From an uncultured Bacilli bacterium (GTDB lineage: Bacteria; Bacillota_I; Bacilli_A; RF39; UBA660), in the NCBI GenBank assembly GCA_910587065.1, contig CAJUMA010000021.1, positions 1 through 19,548 of the forward strand: DNA of 19,548 bases, given 5' to 3'. Of the stretch, positions 9,825 to 16,836 are shown piece by piece. A program made the position numbers and the translations under genes. The stretch's first letter is position 1. Each line of letters begins with the position of its first letter. The notes below the pieces were generated by a model. That model ran no database searches. It was not told the DNA's origin and saw only the letters and a program-made list of their open reading frames with translations.

Positions 9825-11285
9825 ATGAAAAAAATATTAGTTTTTTTAGTAGCACTTATTATGTTTATACCTACAATGGTTGTAAATGCGTCGAGTGCAA
9901 ATATAAGTGTTCAAGCATCAAATACAGTGATGGTAGGTAATAATGTTACAGTTACAGTAACTTTATCTAGTAGTAGTTTAATTGGTTCATGGCAAGCAGA
10001 TTTATCATATGACAAGAGTTTATTGCGACTTACTAGTAGTACTGCTGAGGCTGGTGGAGCATCTATGGTTGGTGTTTCGCAGAGTGGCACAAAAAGTAAA
10101 AAATATACATTTACTTTTAAAGCTTTGAAAAGTGGTTCTGCTAAAGTGTCAATTAATTCGTTTTATCTAGTTGATTATAATACAATGGATACAATGAATA
10201 CAACAGGTGCTTCTAAAACTATTAGCATAAAAACTAAGGAGCAAATTGAAGCGTCATATTCTGATAATGCTAACTTAAAATCATTGAGTATAGATGGCTA
10301 TTCGTTAACTCCTGCATTTTCTAAAAGTGTAAAAGAGTATAATGTTGAAGTTCCTAATGAAATAGAGAGTATTAATATTAGTGCTTCGAGGGAAGACGCT
10401 AATGCAAGTGTAAGTGGGACTGGTGAAAAAACTTTAGTAGAAGGAAACAACAAATTTAATGTAGTTGTTACTGCTCAAAAAGGTAATAGTGTAACATATA
10501 TTGTTAACGTTTATCGTAAAGAATTAAATCCCATTAGTGTAACTGTTAAGAATAAGAATTACACTTTAGTGAGAAAAGAAGAAAATTTACCAGAGTATAA
10601 AACATTTACAGTTAAAACTGTTTTATATGAAGATACAGAAATTCCAGCTTTATACAGTGAAATAACTGGACTTACACTTATAGGTATAAAAGATGATGAT
10701 GGTAACGTTTCAACATATATCTATGAGGATAATAAAATTACTGATATATATATAGAATTAGATAATTATGCCGTTACACTTTTACCACTATCTTTAAAAG
10801 AATCTGATATGTTTAAAGAATATGAAAAAACGACTATTGAAATTAGTGGAGCCTCAGTAGATGCTTATAAAATGCCAGGTTCTAAGTATGCAGTAATTTA
10901 TGCATCAAATGTTGAAACGGGAGTAGAGAATTATTATACATATTTTATGGATGATGGATCTTTTCAAGTGTATGATAAAGATATAGCAAGGAATCTTGAT
11001 GAAAAAATATCTATTTACAAGTATGTTATTTATGGTTTAATTGGAGTCGTTGTCTTACAATTCTTAATACTTATTTTTATACCTAAGAAAAAGAAAACTA
11101 AGAAGAAAAAACAAGATTATTTAGAGTCAATTGATTCACATATTGATGAAGAGATAAAAGATGAAATTAAAAATAATACAAAGGCAAAAGAAGAAATAAA
11201 TAAAAGTAATAAAAAAATAGAAAAAGAATTTAACACTAAAGTTGAGACTAGTGAAGATAACGAAATAAAATTAATTAAAAAATAG
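9825..11285 (+). CDS. Membrane-anchored cohesin-domain protein
   Basis: 486 residues. Signal peptide 1-22 (ends VVNA). Residues about 25-136 look like a cohesin domain: ISVQASNTVMVGNNVTVTV, then SWQADLSYDKSLLRL, then a YTFTFKAL strand with SGSAKVSI. Residues about 148-232 match a cadherin-like beta-sandwich domain (LKSLSIDGYSLTPAFS...YNVEVP...VTYIVNVYRK). Residues 235-395 are an extracellular region I do not recognise. Residues 399-419 are a transmembrane helix, followed by a KKKKTKKKKQ stop-transfer run and a charged cytoplasmic tail to 486. The gene starts 9 bases after the dockerin-glucosaminidase gene, with AGGAGGA (9814-9820) overlapping that gene's stop codon. Cohesin-dockerin recognition is well established in cellulosomes; that these two neighbours pair is an inference, but a strong one. 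The cohesin call rests on pattern and context. Confidence 0.85.
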   Translation: MKKILVFLVALIMFIPTMVVNASSANISVQASNTVMVGNNVTVTVTLSSSSLIGSWQADLSYDKSLLRLTSSTAEAGGASMVGVSQSGTKSKKYTFTFKALKSGSAKVSINSFYLVDYNTMDTMNTTGASKTISIKTKEQIEASYSDNANLKSLSIDGYSLTPAFSKSVKEYNVEVPNEIESINISASREDANASVSGTGEKTLVEGNNKFNVVVTAQKGNSVTYIVNVYRKELNPISVTVKNKNYTLVRKEENLPEYKTFTVKTVLYEDTEIPALYSEITGLTLIGIKDDDGNVSTYIYEDNKITDIYIELDNYAVTLLPLSLKESDMFKEYEKTTIEISGASVDAYKMPGSKYAVIYASNVETGVENYYTYFMDDGSFQVYDKDIARNLDEKISIYKYVIYGLIGVVVLQFLILIFIPKKKKTKKKKQDYLESIDSHIDEEIKDEIKNNTKAKEEINKSNKKIEKEFNTKVETSEDNEIKLIKK

Positions 11286-11286
11286 T

Positions 11287-11314
11287 AAGAATGCTTAAAA
11301 AGTATTCTTTTTTT
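11287..11314 (+). terminator. Rho-independent terminator of the glucosaminidase-cohesin operon
   Basis: A 10-bp stem (AAGAATGCTT at 11287-11296 with AAGTATTCTT at 11300-11309, one G-U pair), a 3-base loop and a seven-T run, directly after the stop codon. Confidence 0.75.
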
Positions 11315-11352
11315 ATGTAACAGAATATTCGACAAATATTTCTAAATTAGTA

Positions 11353-11361
11353 TGCTAATAT
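11353..11361 (+). promoter_or_regulatory. Extended -10 promoter of element A
   Basis: TGCTAATAT (11353-11361) is an extended -10 element. The upstream ATTCGACAAAT (11327-11337) is 21 bases from the -10 hexamer, the same distance as TTGACA in copy B. It matches the reverse complement of a Spo0A box. Confidence 0.5.
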
Positions 11362-11459
11362 AGCAAATCGTGAGGTGGAAAAATAGTTTATTACTTTCTT
11401 TAATACCTTGGGTGAAAAAATTGGAGGTGGCTTTTAATAGTTGTAAAGAAGGTAATACA

Positions 11460-11528
11460 GTGATTAGCATAAAGGACTTAATGTTAATTCAAACGATTAC
11501 TATTTTGTTACTAATTTTATTTAGATAA
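11460..11528 (+). CDS. Small hydrophobic peptide, candidate type I toxin (copy A)
   Basis: 22 residues from GTG 11460 to TAA 11526. It has a short charged N-terminus (MISIKD), one hydrophobic helix (LMLIQTITILLLILF) and a terminal Arg. AGAAGG at 11447-11452 serves as ribosome site. The aligned peptide in copy B shares M8, L9, I10, I15, L17, I19 and R22 at the same distance from the start. The pattern DLMLIQ..TILLLIL resembles TxpA/BsrG holin-like toxins, but at this length similarity is only suggestive. The frame stays open upstream to a GTG at 11370, so a longer form is possible. Confidence 0.45.
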   Translation: MISIKDLMLIQTITILLLILFR

Positions 11529-11529
11529 T

Positions 11530-11612
11530 GAAAAAACATCCTTATTCTTCTGAATAAAGATGTCGAATCAATGTGGTAAGCATCATACCCAAGAGATAAT
11601 CTGCTTCTTACT
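11530..11612 (-). ncRNA. Candidate antisense RNA (antitoxin) of element A
   Basis: On the minus strand TTGAAT (complement of 11643-11648), an 18-base spacer and TATAAT (complement of 11619-11624) form a promoter with a predicted start near 11612. About 50-75 bases on, ACATCTTTATTC pairs with GAATAAGGATGT (11563-11552 with 11547-11536, one mismatch) and runs into a U tract from 11535, an intrinsic terminator on this strand only. The ~80-nt RNA would be complementary to the region just 3' of the small peptide gene. Near its 5' end it can fold as a GTAAG/CTTAC hairpin with CTTGGGT in the loop. Confidence 0.5.
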
Positions 11613-11739
11613 AATTAAATTATAACTCAATTAATTAGATTTATTCAATAGATTAAAATTTAACTTAGATTTTTATTTGAGGCATTTTTTTCTTTGCATG
11701 AAATTAAATAATTACTCATATAAAATATTAGGTGAAGAT

Positions 11740-12510
11740 ATGAGAAAACTTAAATATTTAGTTTTGATTGTTATGAGTATATTTTCTTTTTATATATCTG
11801 ATAAATTATTACTTATGGTTGAAGGTATGAGTCCATTAATGCAAACAATAAATGAAGTTAAGGATTTTAAAGAATATGAACCGGTGGATGCCGTTATAAA
11901 TGGTAACACGATAATCCCTGGTAAAAAAGGGAGAACTATTAATAAAAGAGAAACTTATCTTAAAATGAATGATTTTGGAACATTTAATGAAACATTCTTT
12001 GTTTATGATTATCATAGTCCAGATGTTTCTTTATATGATAATTTAGATAAAGTAATTATTAAAGGTAACAGTGATTCTGATATTTATCTAATAGTTGATT
12101 CTGATACTTTTGATGATTATTTAGTAGAAAATAAAATAAACTTTACAAAGTTAATAAAAAAAGAAAATAAAATAAAGAAAAATGATTATATAAGTTATAT
12201 TAATTCTAATAATGAAGAAACAGAATTTTATGATTTAAATTATTATTTAAAGAGAAATAAAAAGAATAATAAGATATGTTTAGTTGGAATTTCTAATATT
12301 AAAGTTTGTAAAGAATTAAAATATTTTTTAATTGAGCCAAATTTGAATATGTTTCATTCAAATGTTGCTAGTGTAAAGAGTAAACTTAAGGGTGGAGATA
12401 TTCTTTATGTTCACGATAATGTAAGTCTTGCTGAGTTAAAAGTTATTATAAGTGAAATTAATTATAAGGGATTTAGATTAGCAAATATAAAGGAACTTAT
12501 TAAAGAGTAA
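11740..12510 (+). CDS. Membrane-anchored polysaccharide-deacetylase-like protein, probably non-catalytic
   Basis: 256 residues from ATG 11740, chosen because AGGTGA lies just upstream and the next residues form a signal anchor (MRKLKYLVLIVMSIFSFYIS). In-frame upstream starts (TTG 11677, ATG 11698) have no suitable ribosome site. Residues about 48-100 (VDAVINGNTIIPGKKGR...VYDYHSPDVSLYDNLDKVIIKGN) resemble the region that precedes the NodB domain in many Bacillota polysaccharide deacetylases. The last ~40 residues (GGDILYVHDNVSLAELKVII...GFRLANIKELI) resemble the final strand and helix of that fold. The core metal-binding Asp-Asp and HxxxH motifs are absent and the domain is shortened, so I infer a non-enzymatic relative. 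Family assignment is from memory of the pattern and is moderate. Confidence 0.6.
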   Translation: MRKLKYLVLIVMSIFSFYISDKLLLMVEGMSPLMQTINEVKDFKEYEPVDAVINGNTIIPGKKGRTINKRETYLKMNDFGTFNETFFVYDYHSPDVSLYDNLDKVIIKGNSDSDIYLIVDSDTFDDYLVENKINFTKLIKKENKIKKNDYISYINSNNEETEFYDLNYYLKRNKKNNKICLVGISNIKVCKELKYFLIEPNLNMFHSNVASVKSKLKGGDILYVHDNVSLAELKVIISEINYKGFRLANIKELIKE

Positions 12511-12512
12511 CC

Positions 12513-12541
12513 TTGACTTTAAGGTTTTAATGCTTTAGTAT
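12513..12541 (+). promoter_or_regulatory. Candidate sigma-A promoter for the ASCH-like gene
   Basis: TTGACT (12513-12518), a 17-base spacer and TAGTAT (12536-12541). The -35 overlaps a short AACCTT/AAGGTT inverted repeat (12509-12526) right after the previous stop codon, which could instead be a weak terminator. Confidence 0.45.
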
Positions 12542-12565
12542 AGGCTTAAGTGAGGTGTACTTTAA

Positions 12566-13378
12566 ATGAATTATTTAAGAAAGTATAAGAAGTATAAGAA
12601 TGCAGGTCTTCCAATTATGGATTTTGATGGAAAATCTATGCATTATTTAAATTTCTATAAAATGAAGAATAATAAAGGAAAAGAAAAAATAAATGTTTTT
12701 GATTATGATTTACTTAGTGATGCTTTAGAAGATTTATTAAATGAGGAATTTTATTATAGTTTTAATACTTTAATATGTGAGTATGATGAGGAAGGAAATG
12801 AAACTATAAAAGTTGGGCATTCACATGCTCATAATTTTGAAAGTGTTGTAAGAGAAGTTTATTATAATCCGCATGTATTTTCGATTGATAAAGAAGATAA
12901 ATACCTTTATAGTGAGCAAGAATATAGATTTTTAATGAAAATAAAGAGTTACTTAATGGCTATTAAAAGAGAAGATATTTCTTTTAATGCAACAATTGAT
13001 GATATTAATGATATGTCTTTAAATGAAGATGCTTGTCTTTTTAGAGATTATAAAACATTCGTTTTACCTGATGATAAAAGTGCAGAATTGATGATAAATA
13101 AGAAAAAGAAGTATTTTATAAGTTTGAATACTAATGATAATAGATATTTGCTTGCTAATAATGAAGGTATTTATTTAGGTTTAATTGAAGTTATTAAGAA
13201 AAAGAAATTGCGAATAGATGATTTAACAGAAAAAGATGTTGATTATAAGTTAGAAGGATTTAAAAGTTTGAAAGCTTATCAAAATGATTTAAAAAAGTTT
13301 TATAGAGAGAATTTTGCTGATTTTAATGATAGAACAGAAATCATTGTTAACACAGTTAAAGTTATAAGGAAATTTTAA
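12566..13378 (+). CDS. Hypothetical protein with ASCH-like C-terminal domain
   Basis: 270 residues, soluble, no signal peptide. GAGGTG (12552-12557) lies 8 bases before ATG 12566. Residues 1-160 are not recognised; they contain VGHSHAHN (83-90), a histidine-rich motif without a clear metal-site pattern. Residues about 165-270 resemble an ASCH (PUA-like) domain. A basic segment ELMINKKKKYFISLN is followed by a strand GIYLGLIEVIKKKKLRIDDL, the DLTEKDVDYKLEGFKSLKAY segment typical of the domain's end, and a last strand IIVNTVKVIRKF. ASCH domains are thought to bind RNA or modified nucleotides. The fold call is by pattern only; the gene could be an unrelated lineage-specific protein. Confidence 0.65.
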   Translation: MNYLRKYKKYKNAGLPIMDFDGKSMHYLNFYKMKNNKGKEKINVFDYDLLSDALEDLLNEEFYYSFNTLICEYDEEGNETIKVGHSHAHNFESVVREVYYNPHVFSIDKEDKYLYSEQEYRFLMKIKSYLMAIKREDISFNATIDDINDMSLNEDACLFRDYKTFVLPDDKSAELMINKKKKYFISLNTNDNRYLLANNEGIYLGLIEVIKKKKLRIDDLTEKDVDYKLEGFKSLKAYQNDLKKFYRENFADFNDRTEIIVNTVKVIRKF

Positions 13379-13405
13379 AGAGACTTGAAAAAAGTTTCTT
13401 TTTTT
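13376..13405 (+). terminator. Rho-independent terminator
   Basis: A 9-bp stem (13378-13386 with 13392-13400, one G-U pair), a 5-base loop and a seven-T run, starting at the stop codon of the ASCH-like gene. Confidence 0.75.
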
Positions 13406-13476
13406 ATTGTATAATAATTTATTCATTGATATGTTTTGATTGTATTAATTAGCTTGTCGTGTGTTAATATCTTAAA

Positions 13477-13545
13477 ATCTATGTTTTTAGGCAAGAAAAA
13501 ATATATCTATTTGAGGGTATGTCTTTAGAGACATACCCGTTTTTT
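13477..13545 (+). ncRNA. Possible small RNA ending in a strong hairpin
   Basis: The extended -10 TGTTAATAT (13462-13470), the same form as at 16628-16636, would start a transcript near 13477. It would end at the strong terminator at 13515-13545, giving about 70 nt with no credible ORF. No gene upstream needs this terminator, since the ASCH-like gene has its own. It could instead be leftover DNA upstream of the broken dinD. The promoter has no good -35. Confidence 0.3.
13515..13545 (+). terminator. Strong Rho-independent terminator
   Basis: A perfect 10-bp stem, GGGTATGTCT (13515-13524) with AGACATACCC (13529-13538), loop TTAG, then GTTTTTT. It is the most GC-rich and most stable hairpin I saw in the window. 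Confidence 0.85.
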
Positions 13546-13563
13546 ATCTAGGAAAGGGAATTT

Positions 13564-13949
13564 ATGAATAATATTGAAGTAACTGGTATTCTATTTGAAA
13601 ATATAAAACACACTGATGAAAAGGGATTATATTAGAGGAATCTTACTCGAAAAGGTAATTATGATTTAAATCAGACAGCAAAAAAAGTTGGTGTGAAAAA
13701 TTTTGATAAATTTCATAACTATGGATATAAAGGTTTAAGATATAAAGAAAATATTTTAGATAATATGGGGAGTGAAAAAAGGAATAATATTCAGGGTGAT
13801 AATAATGCTAATAAGACACATTATAATATGGGAAAAGACTTTAGAAAATTTATAGAGAATTAAAAGATGTATTGCCAGAAAATTTACCTACGTCTGCTAA
13901 AAGTTTAAAACAAATAGAAAAGAAACAAAAAAATAAATTATCTATTTAA
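13564..13949 (+). pseudogene. dinD: dinD pseudogene (DNA-damage-inducible protein D remnant)
   Basis: A ribosome site (GGAAAGGG, 13551-13558) and ATG 13564 open an N-terminus (MNNIEVTGILFENIKHTDEK) that stops at TAG 13633. The same frame then continues with clear DinD sequence: RNLTRKGNYDLNQTAKKVGV, KNFDKFHNYGYKGL, ILDNMGSE, NANKTHYNMGKDFRKFIEN. A stop at 13861 and a frame change at 13860 follow, after which the DinD C-terminus resumes (LKDVLPENLPTSAKSLKQIE) to TAA 13947. The usual central part after the N-terminus is missing, as is a segment after GYKGL, so there are at least two internal deletions plus a nonsense codon and a frameshift. DinD is an SOS-linked protein in Escherichia coli and is often mobile. 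The family is recognised from memory of E. coli DinD (NHGYQGL, NTTHFDVGRKVR, MPEELPTP). Confidence 0.85.
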
Positions 13950-13981
13950 TATGCTTTTTCTATAATATTTAAGTATTTCTG

Positions 13982-13990
13982 TGTTAAAAT
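13982..13990 (+). promoter_or_regulatory. Candidate extended -10 promoter for polA
   Basis: TGTTAAAAT (13982-13990) matches TGnTAnAAT. No convincing -35 lies 17 bases upstream. TATAAT at 13961-13966 is an alternative -10. Confidence 0.35.
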
Positions 13991-14010
13991 TATATTAGTA
14001 GGTGGATTTA

Positions 14011-16551
14011 ATGAAGAAAATAGTTTTAATAGATGGAAATAACTTAATGTTTAGAAGTTACTATGCAACTGCTTATACAGGAAACCTAATGAAAAACTCT
14101 AAAGGCTTAGTTACAAATGCTTTATATGGTTTTGCTAATATGATAAATAAGATTATTGAAGAAGAAAATCCTGAATATATGTGTGTTGCCTTTGATGTTG
14201 GTAAAAGTTTTAGACATCGTGAGTATATAGACTATAAAGCAGGACGTAATGCTACTCCAGAAGAATTGAAAAAACAACTACCAATTGCTCGTGATATGTT
14301 AGATAAAATGGGTATATTTAATATAAATGTATTAGATTATGAAGCAGATGATATAATTGGAACACTTTCTAAATGGACTGATATGGATCCAGAGTGGGAT
14401 GCTTTACTTATTACAAGTGATCATGATTATTTGCAACTTATTACAGATGTTGTAAATGTTAAGTTATTAAAACAAACGGGATTTACAAAGTATAATCCAC
14501 AAACTTTTAAAGAAGAATATGGAATTGATCCGATTAGAGTCGTTGATTTAAAAGCTCTTATGGGAGATTCATCAGATAATATACCAGGGGTTCCAGGCAT
14601 TGGAGAGAAGACAGCGTTAAAACTTTTACAAGAGTATGGAACACTTGATAATTTATATAATAATATTGAGTCTGTTAAAGGAAAGTTAAAGGAAAAATTA
14701 GTTTTAAATAAAGAGTTAGCGTATTTTTCATATAAACTTGCAACTATTTGTAGGGATACACCAATTAATAATAAATTCGAAGATATGAAATATAATGGAC
14801 CCACATCTGAGTTAGATGATTTTTATCGTGAACTTGAATTTTATTCTTTAATAAATAAACATGAAAATGTTAAAAAAATAGAAGTAGTTAATAATTCTAA
14901 GGTTTTAGAGGAGTTAACTGATATTAAATTAGATAAACAGATTTCTTATTATATTGAATGTGATAATGAAAATTATCATTTAGCAAGCATTTTAGGAATG
15001 GGACTTTTTGATGGAGAAAATCTTTTCTTTGTTGAGGCAAATATGATACCTGAAGTCATGGATTATATAAGAGATGCGGTTAAATATACCTTTGATTTAA
15101 AGAAGAATATGTGTTTACTTAAAGACGTTGAAATAAATACCATATTTGATTTAAATTTAGCTGCGTATCTTTTAAATAAAATAACAAAAGATGATGTATC
15201 AATACTTATGAATAATGATGGAATAGATATACCTTTATACCATGATATTATAAAAAATAAGATGGATGTTAAAAGTATCGTTACAATGAAAGCTAAATAT
15301 ATAAGTGACATTCATGATAAATATATTGATGATTTAATGAGTGAAGAGATGTATGAATTATATACAGATATTGAGCATCCTTTAATAAAAGTGCTTGCTA
15401 AAATGGAACTTAATGGTATTAAATGTGATGCAAATATCTTAAGTGATATGGCTTCATCTGTTAAGGTTCAAATAGATGACCTAGAAAAAGATATTTATGA
15501 ATTATGTAATCAAGAATTTAATATAGCTTCACCTAAACAACTTGCTAAAGTTTTATTTGAGGATATGGGACTTCCACATGGCAAGAAGATTTCAACATCA
15601 GCTGATGTCTTAGAAAAAATTGCTGATATCCATCCAGTTATTCCCAAGATTTTAGAATACCGTAATGTTACTAAACTTTATAATACCTATTTAGAAGGAC
15701 TTCATAAATACATAATGGAAGATGGTAAAATACATACTATTTATAAACAAACATTGACCCGTACGGGTAGACTTTCCTCAGTTGAACCAAATATGCAAAA
15801 CATTCCAGCAAGAGATGAACTGGGAAGGCTAGTTAGAAAAGCTTTCTTGCCTTGTAATCAGGAATTCTTATCTTGTGATTATTCACAAATTGAGCTTCGC
15901 ATACTTGCCCATATTTCAGAAAGCGAAGATTTAATTCAAGCATTTATTAATGGAGATGATATTCATACGAAAGTAGCTGCTGATATTTTTAATAAAGATA
16001 TGAGTGAAGTTACAAAGACAGAAAGGCGTACAGCTAAAGCAGTTATCTTTGGTATAGTTTATGGAATAAGTGGTTTTGGTTTAGGAGAAAATATTGGTGT
16101 AACTCCTAAAAAAGCTAAAGAATTTATTGAAAAGTATTATGAGTTATATCCAGGTGTAAAACGTTATATGGATATGATTATAAAAGATGCATATGACTGT
16201 GGTTATGTTAGGACTTTATTTAAACGAAAAAGAAATATTGATGAGTTATTCTCAAGTAATTTTATGGTAAGACAAGGTGGAGAGAGAATAGCTTTAAATA
16301 CACCTATCCAAGGTACGAGTGCTGATATAATCAAAAAAGCTATGGTCGAAATTGATAAGGCTTTTGAAGCAAATAACATTAAATCAACTATGCTTTTACA
16401 AGTCCATGATGAATTAATCTTTGATTGTTTAGAAGAAGAAAAGGAAAAGTTAGTTGATATAGTTAGAACAATTATGGAATCAACTGTTAAACTATCTGTA
16501 CCATTAAAAGTAAGTCATGACTTTGGAACAGACCTTTATGAAACAAAATAA
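14011..16551 (+). CDS. polA: DNA polymerase I
   Basis: 846 residues. I place the start at ATG 14011 (MKKIVLIDGNN) because AGGTGG (14000-14005) lies five bases upstream; the in-frame GTG at 14002 falls inside that site. Residues 1-280 are the 5' nuclease (LIDGNN, EADDIIG 111-117, TSDHDY 135-140, GDSSDN 185-190, GVPGIGEKTA 193-202 helix-hairpin-helix). Residues about 290-445 are a 3'-5' exonuclease fold without its acidic residues (YIECD where FDTET is usual; DLKKN where NLKYD is usual), so proofreading is probably lost, as in Bacillus Pol I. Residues 450-846 are the polymerase: motif A DYSQIELR (D623), motif B RRTAKAVIFGIVYG (672-685), motif C QVHDELIFD (H799-D800-E801). The enzyme fills gaps and removes RNA primers. 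Oddity: I679 stands where Asn is usual in motif B. Expression is from a short upstream promoter; a terminator follows. Confidence 0.97.
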   Translation: MKKIVLIDGNNLMFRSYYATAYTGNLMKNSKGLVTNALYGFANMINKIIEEENPEYMCVAFDVGKSFRHREYIDYKAGRNATPEELKKQLPIARDMLDKMGIFNINVLDYEADDIIGTLSKWTDMDPEWDALLITSDHDYLQLITDVVNVKLLKQTGFTKYNPQTFKEEYGIDPIRVVDLKALMGDSSDNIPGVPGIGEKTALKLLQEYGTLDNLYNNIESVKGKLKEKLVLNKELAYFSYKLATICRDTPINNKFEDMKYNGPTSELDDFYRELEFYSLINKHENVKKIEVVNNSKVLEELTDIKLDKQISYYIECDNENYHLASILGMGLFDGENLFFVEANMIPEVMDYIRDAVKYTFDLKKNMCLLKDVEINTIFDLNLAAYLLNKITKDDVSILMNNDGIDIPLYHDIIKNKMDVKSIVTMKAKYISDIHDKYIDDLMSEEMYELYTDIEHPLIKVLAKMELNGIKCDANILSDMASSVKVQIDDLEKDIYELCNQEFNIASPKQLAKVLFEDMGLPHGKKISTSADVLEKIADIHPVIPKILEYRNVTKLYNTYLEGLHKYIMEDGKIHTIYKQTLTRTGRLSSVEPNMQNIPARDELGRLVRKAFLPCNQEFLSCDYSQIELRILAHISESEDLIQAFINGDDIHTKVAADIFNKDMSEVTKTERRTAKAVIFGIVYGISGFGLGENIGVTPKKAKEFIEKYYELYPGVKRYMDMIIKDAYDCGYVRTLFKRKRNIDELFSSNFMVRQGGERIALNTPIQGTSADIIKKAMVEIDKAFEANNIKSTMLLQVHDELIFDCLEEEKEKLVDIVRTIMESTVKLSVPLKVSHDFGTDLYETK

Positions 16552-16577
16552 AAAGGCTTTTTATAAAGCTTTTTTTG
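16551..16577 (+). terminator. Rho-independent terminator of polA
   Basis: GCTTT (16556-16560), loop TTAT and AAAGC (16565-16569), extended by A/T pairs with a bulged G, then seven Ts. It begins at the polA stop codon. Confidence 0.75.
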
Positions 16578-16603
16578 TGTTAAAAATTATTTGCATACAA
16601 TCT

Positions 16604-16636
16604 TTGACAAGCTACTTAAAAAGTGTTTGTTAATAT
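16604..16636 (+). promoter_or_regulatory. Promoter of element B
   Basis: TTGACA (16604-16609), 21 bases, then TGT-TAATAT with the hexamer at 16631-16636. The long spacing is offset by the extended -10. Promoters with a ~21-22-base spacer and an 0A box over the -35 are known for Spo0A-activated genes in Bacillus; that reading is inference. Confidence 0.5.
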
Positions 16637-16722
16637 AGCAACTCGAAGTAAACGAAGGGGATTATCACCCAATCACAAGATAAAGTTATTTAGGCAGTTT
16701 TAGAACTAAAGATGGTGGTATA

Positions 16723-16836
16723 ATGACAAAAAGTCAAATGTCTATGTTGATATTTATTCTAGTTATTATCTTAGTAATAAGATGTCGAAACAATCAAGTG
16801 GTAAGAATTATCTTGAAATTTAGTGCTATCACCTAA
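16723..16836 (+). CDS. Small hydrophobic peptide of element B
   Basis: 37 residues from ATG 16723 to TAA 16834. AGATGGTGG (16710-16718) is the ribosome site. The first 22 residues (MTKSQMSMLIFILVIILVIR plus CR) align without gaps to the copy A peptide. Because this copy lacks about 41 bases after the peptide core, the frame runs on through the conserved hairpin and GATGTCGAA block and ends in a basic tail. It may be a divergent toxin or a decaying one. Confidence 0.35.
   Translation: MTKSQMSMLIFILVIILVIRCRNNQVVRIILKFSAIT

Larger units (their letters stand above)
11327..11650 (+). repeat. Intergenic element copy A (type I toxin-antitoxin-like)
   Basis: This gene-poor stretch is homologous to 16602-16870 (copy B). 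In order, both hold: a TTCGACA/TTTGACA box; an extended -10 TGnTAATAT 21 bases later; AGCAA(A/C)TCG at the predicted transcript start; a small hydrophobic ORF with a closely matching ribosome site and start (TAAAGAAGGTAATACAGTG against TAAAGATGGTGGTATAATG); a TTATT/AATAA hairpin; GATGTCGAA; GTGGTAAG; and a TAATTAA...TTAATTA hairpin followed by T-rich sequence. The layout resembles txpA/ratA-type type I toxin loci. No protein longer than the small peptide is convincing here. Confidence 0.6.

Noticed and set aside
11370..11459. Longer form of the copy A peptide from GTG 11370
   Set aside because: It would start at the predicted transcript 5' end with no ribosome site, and copy B has a stop in the matching frame.
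11677..11739. N-terminal extension of the deacetylase-like gene
   Set aside because: No ribosome site for TTG 11677 or ATG 11698; AGGTGA and a signal anchor support ATG 11740.
14002..14004. GTG 14002 as polA start
   Set aside because: It falls inside AGGTGG, the ribosome site for ATG 14011.
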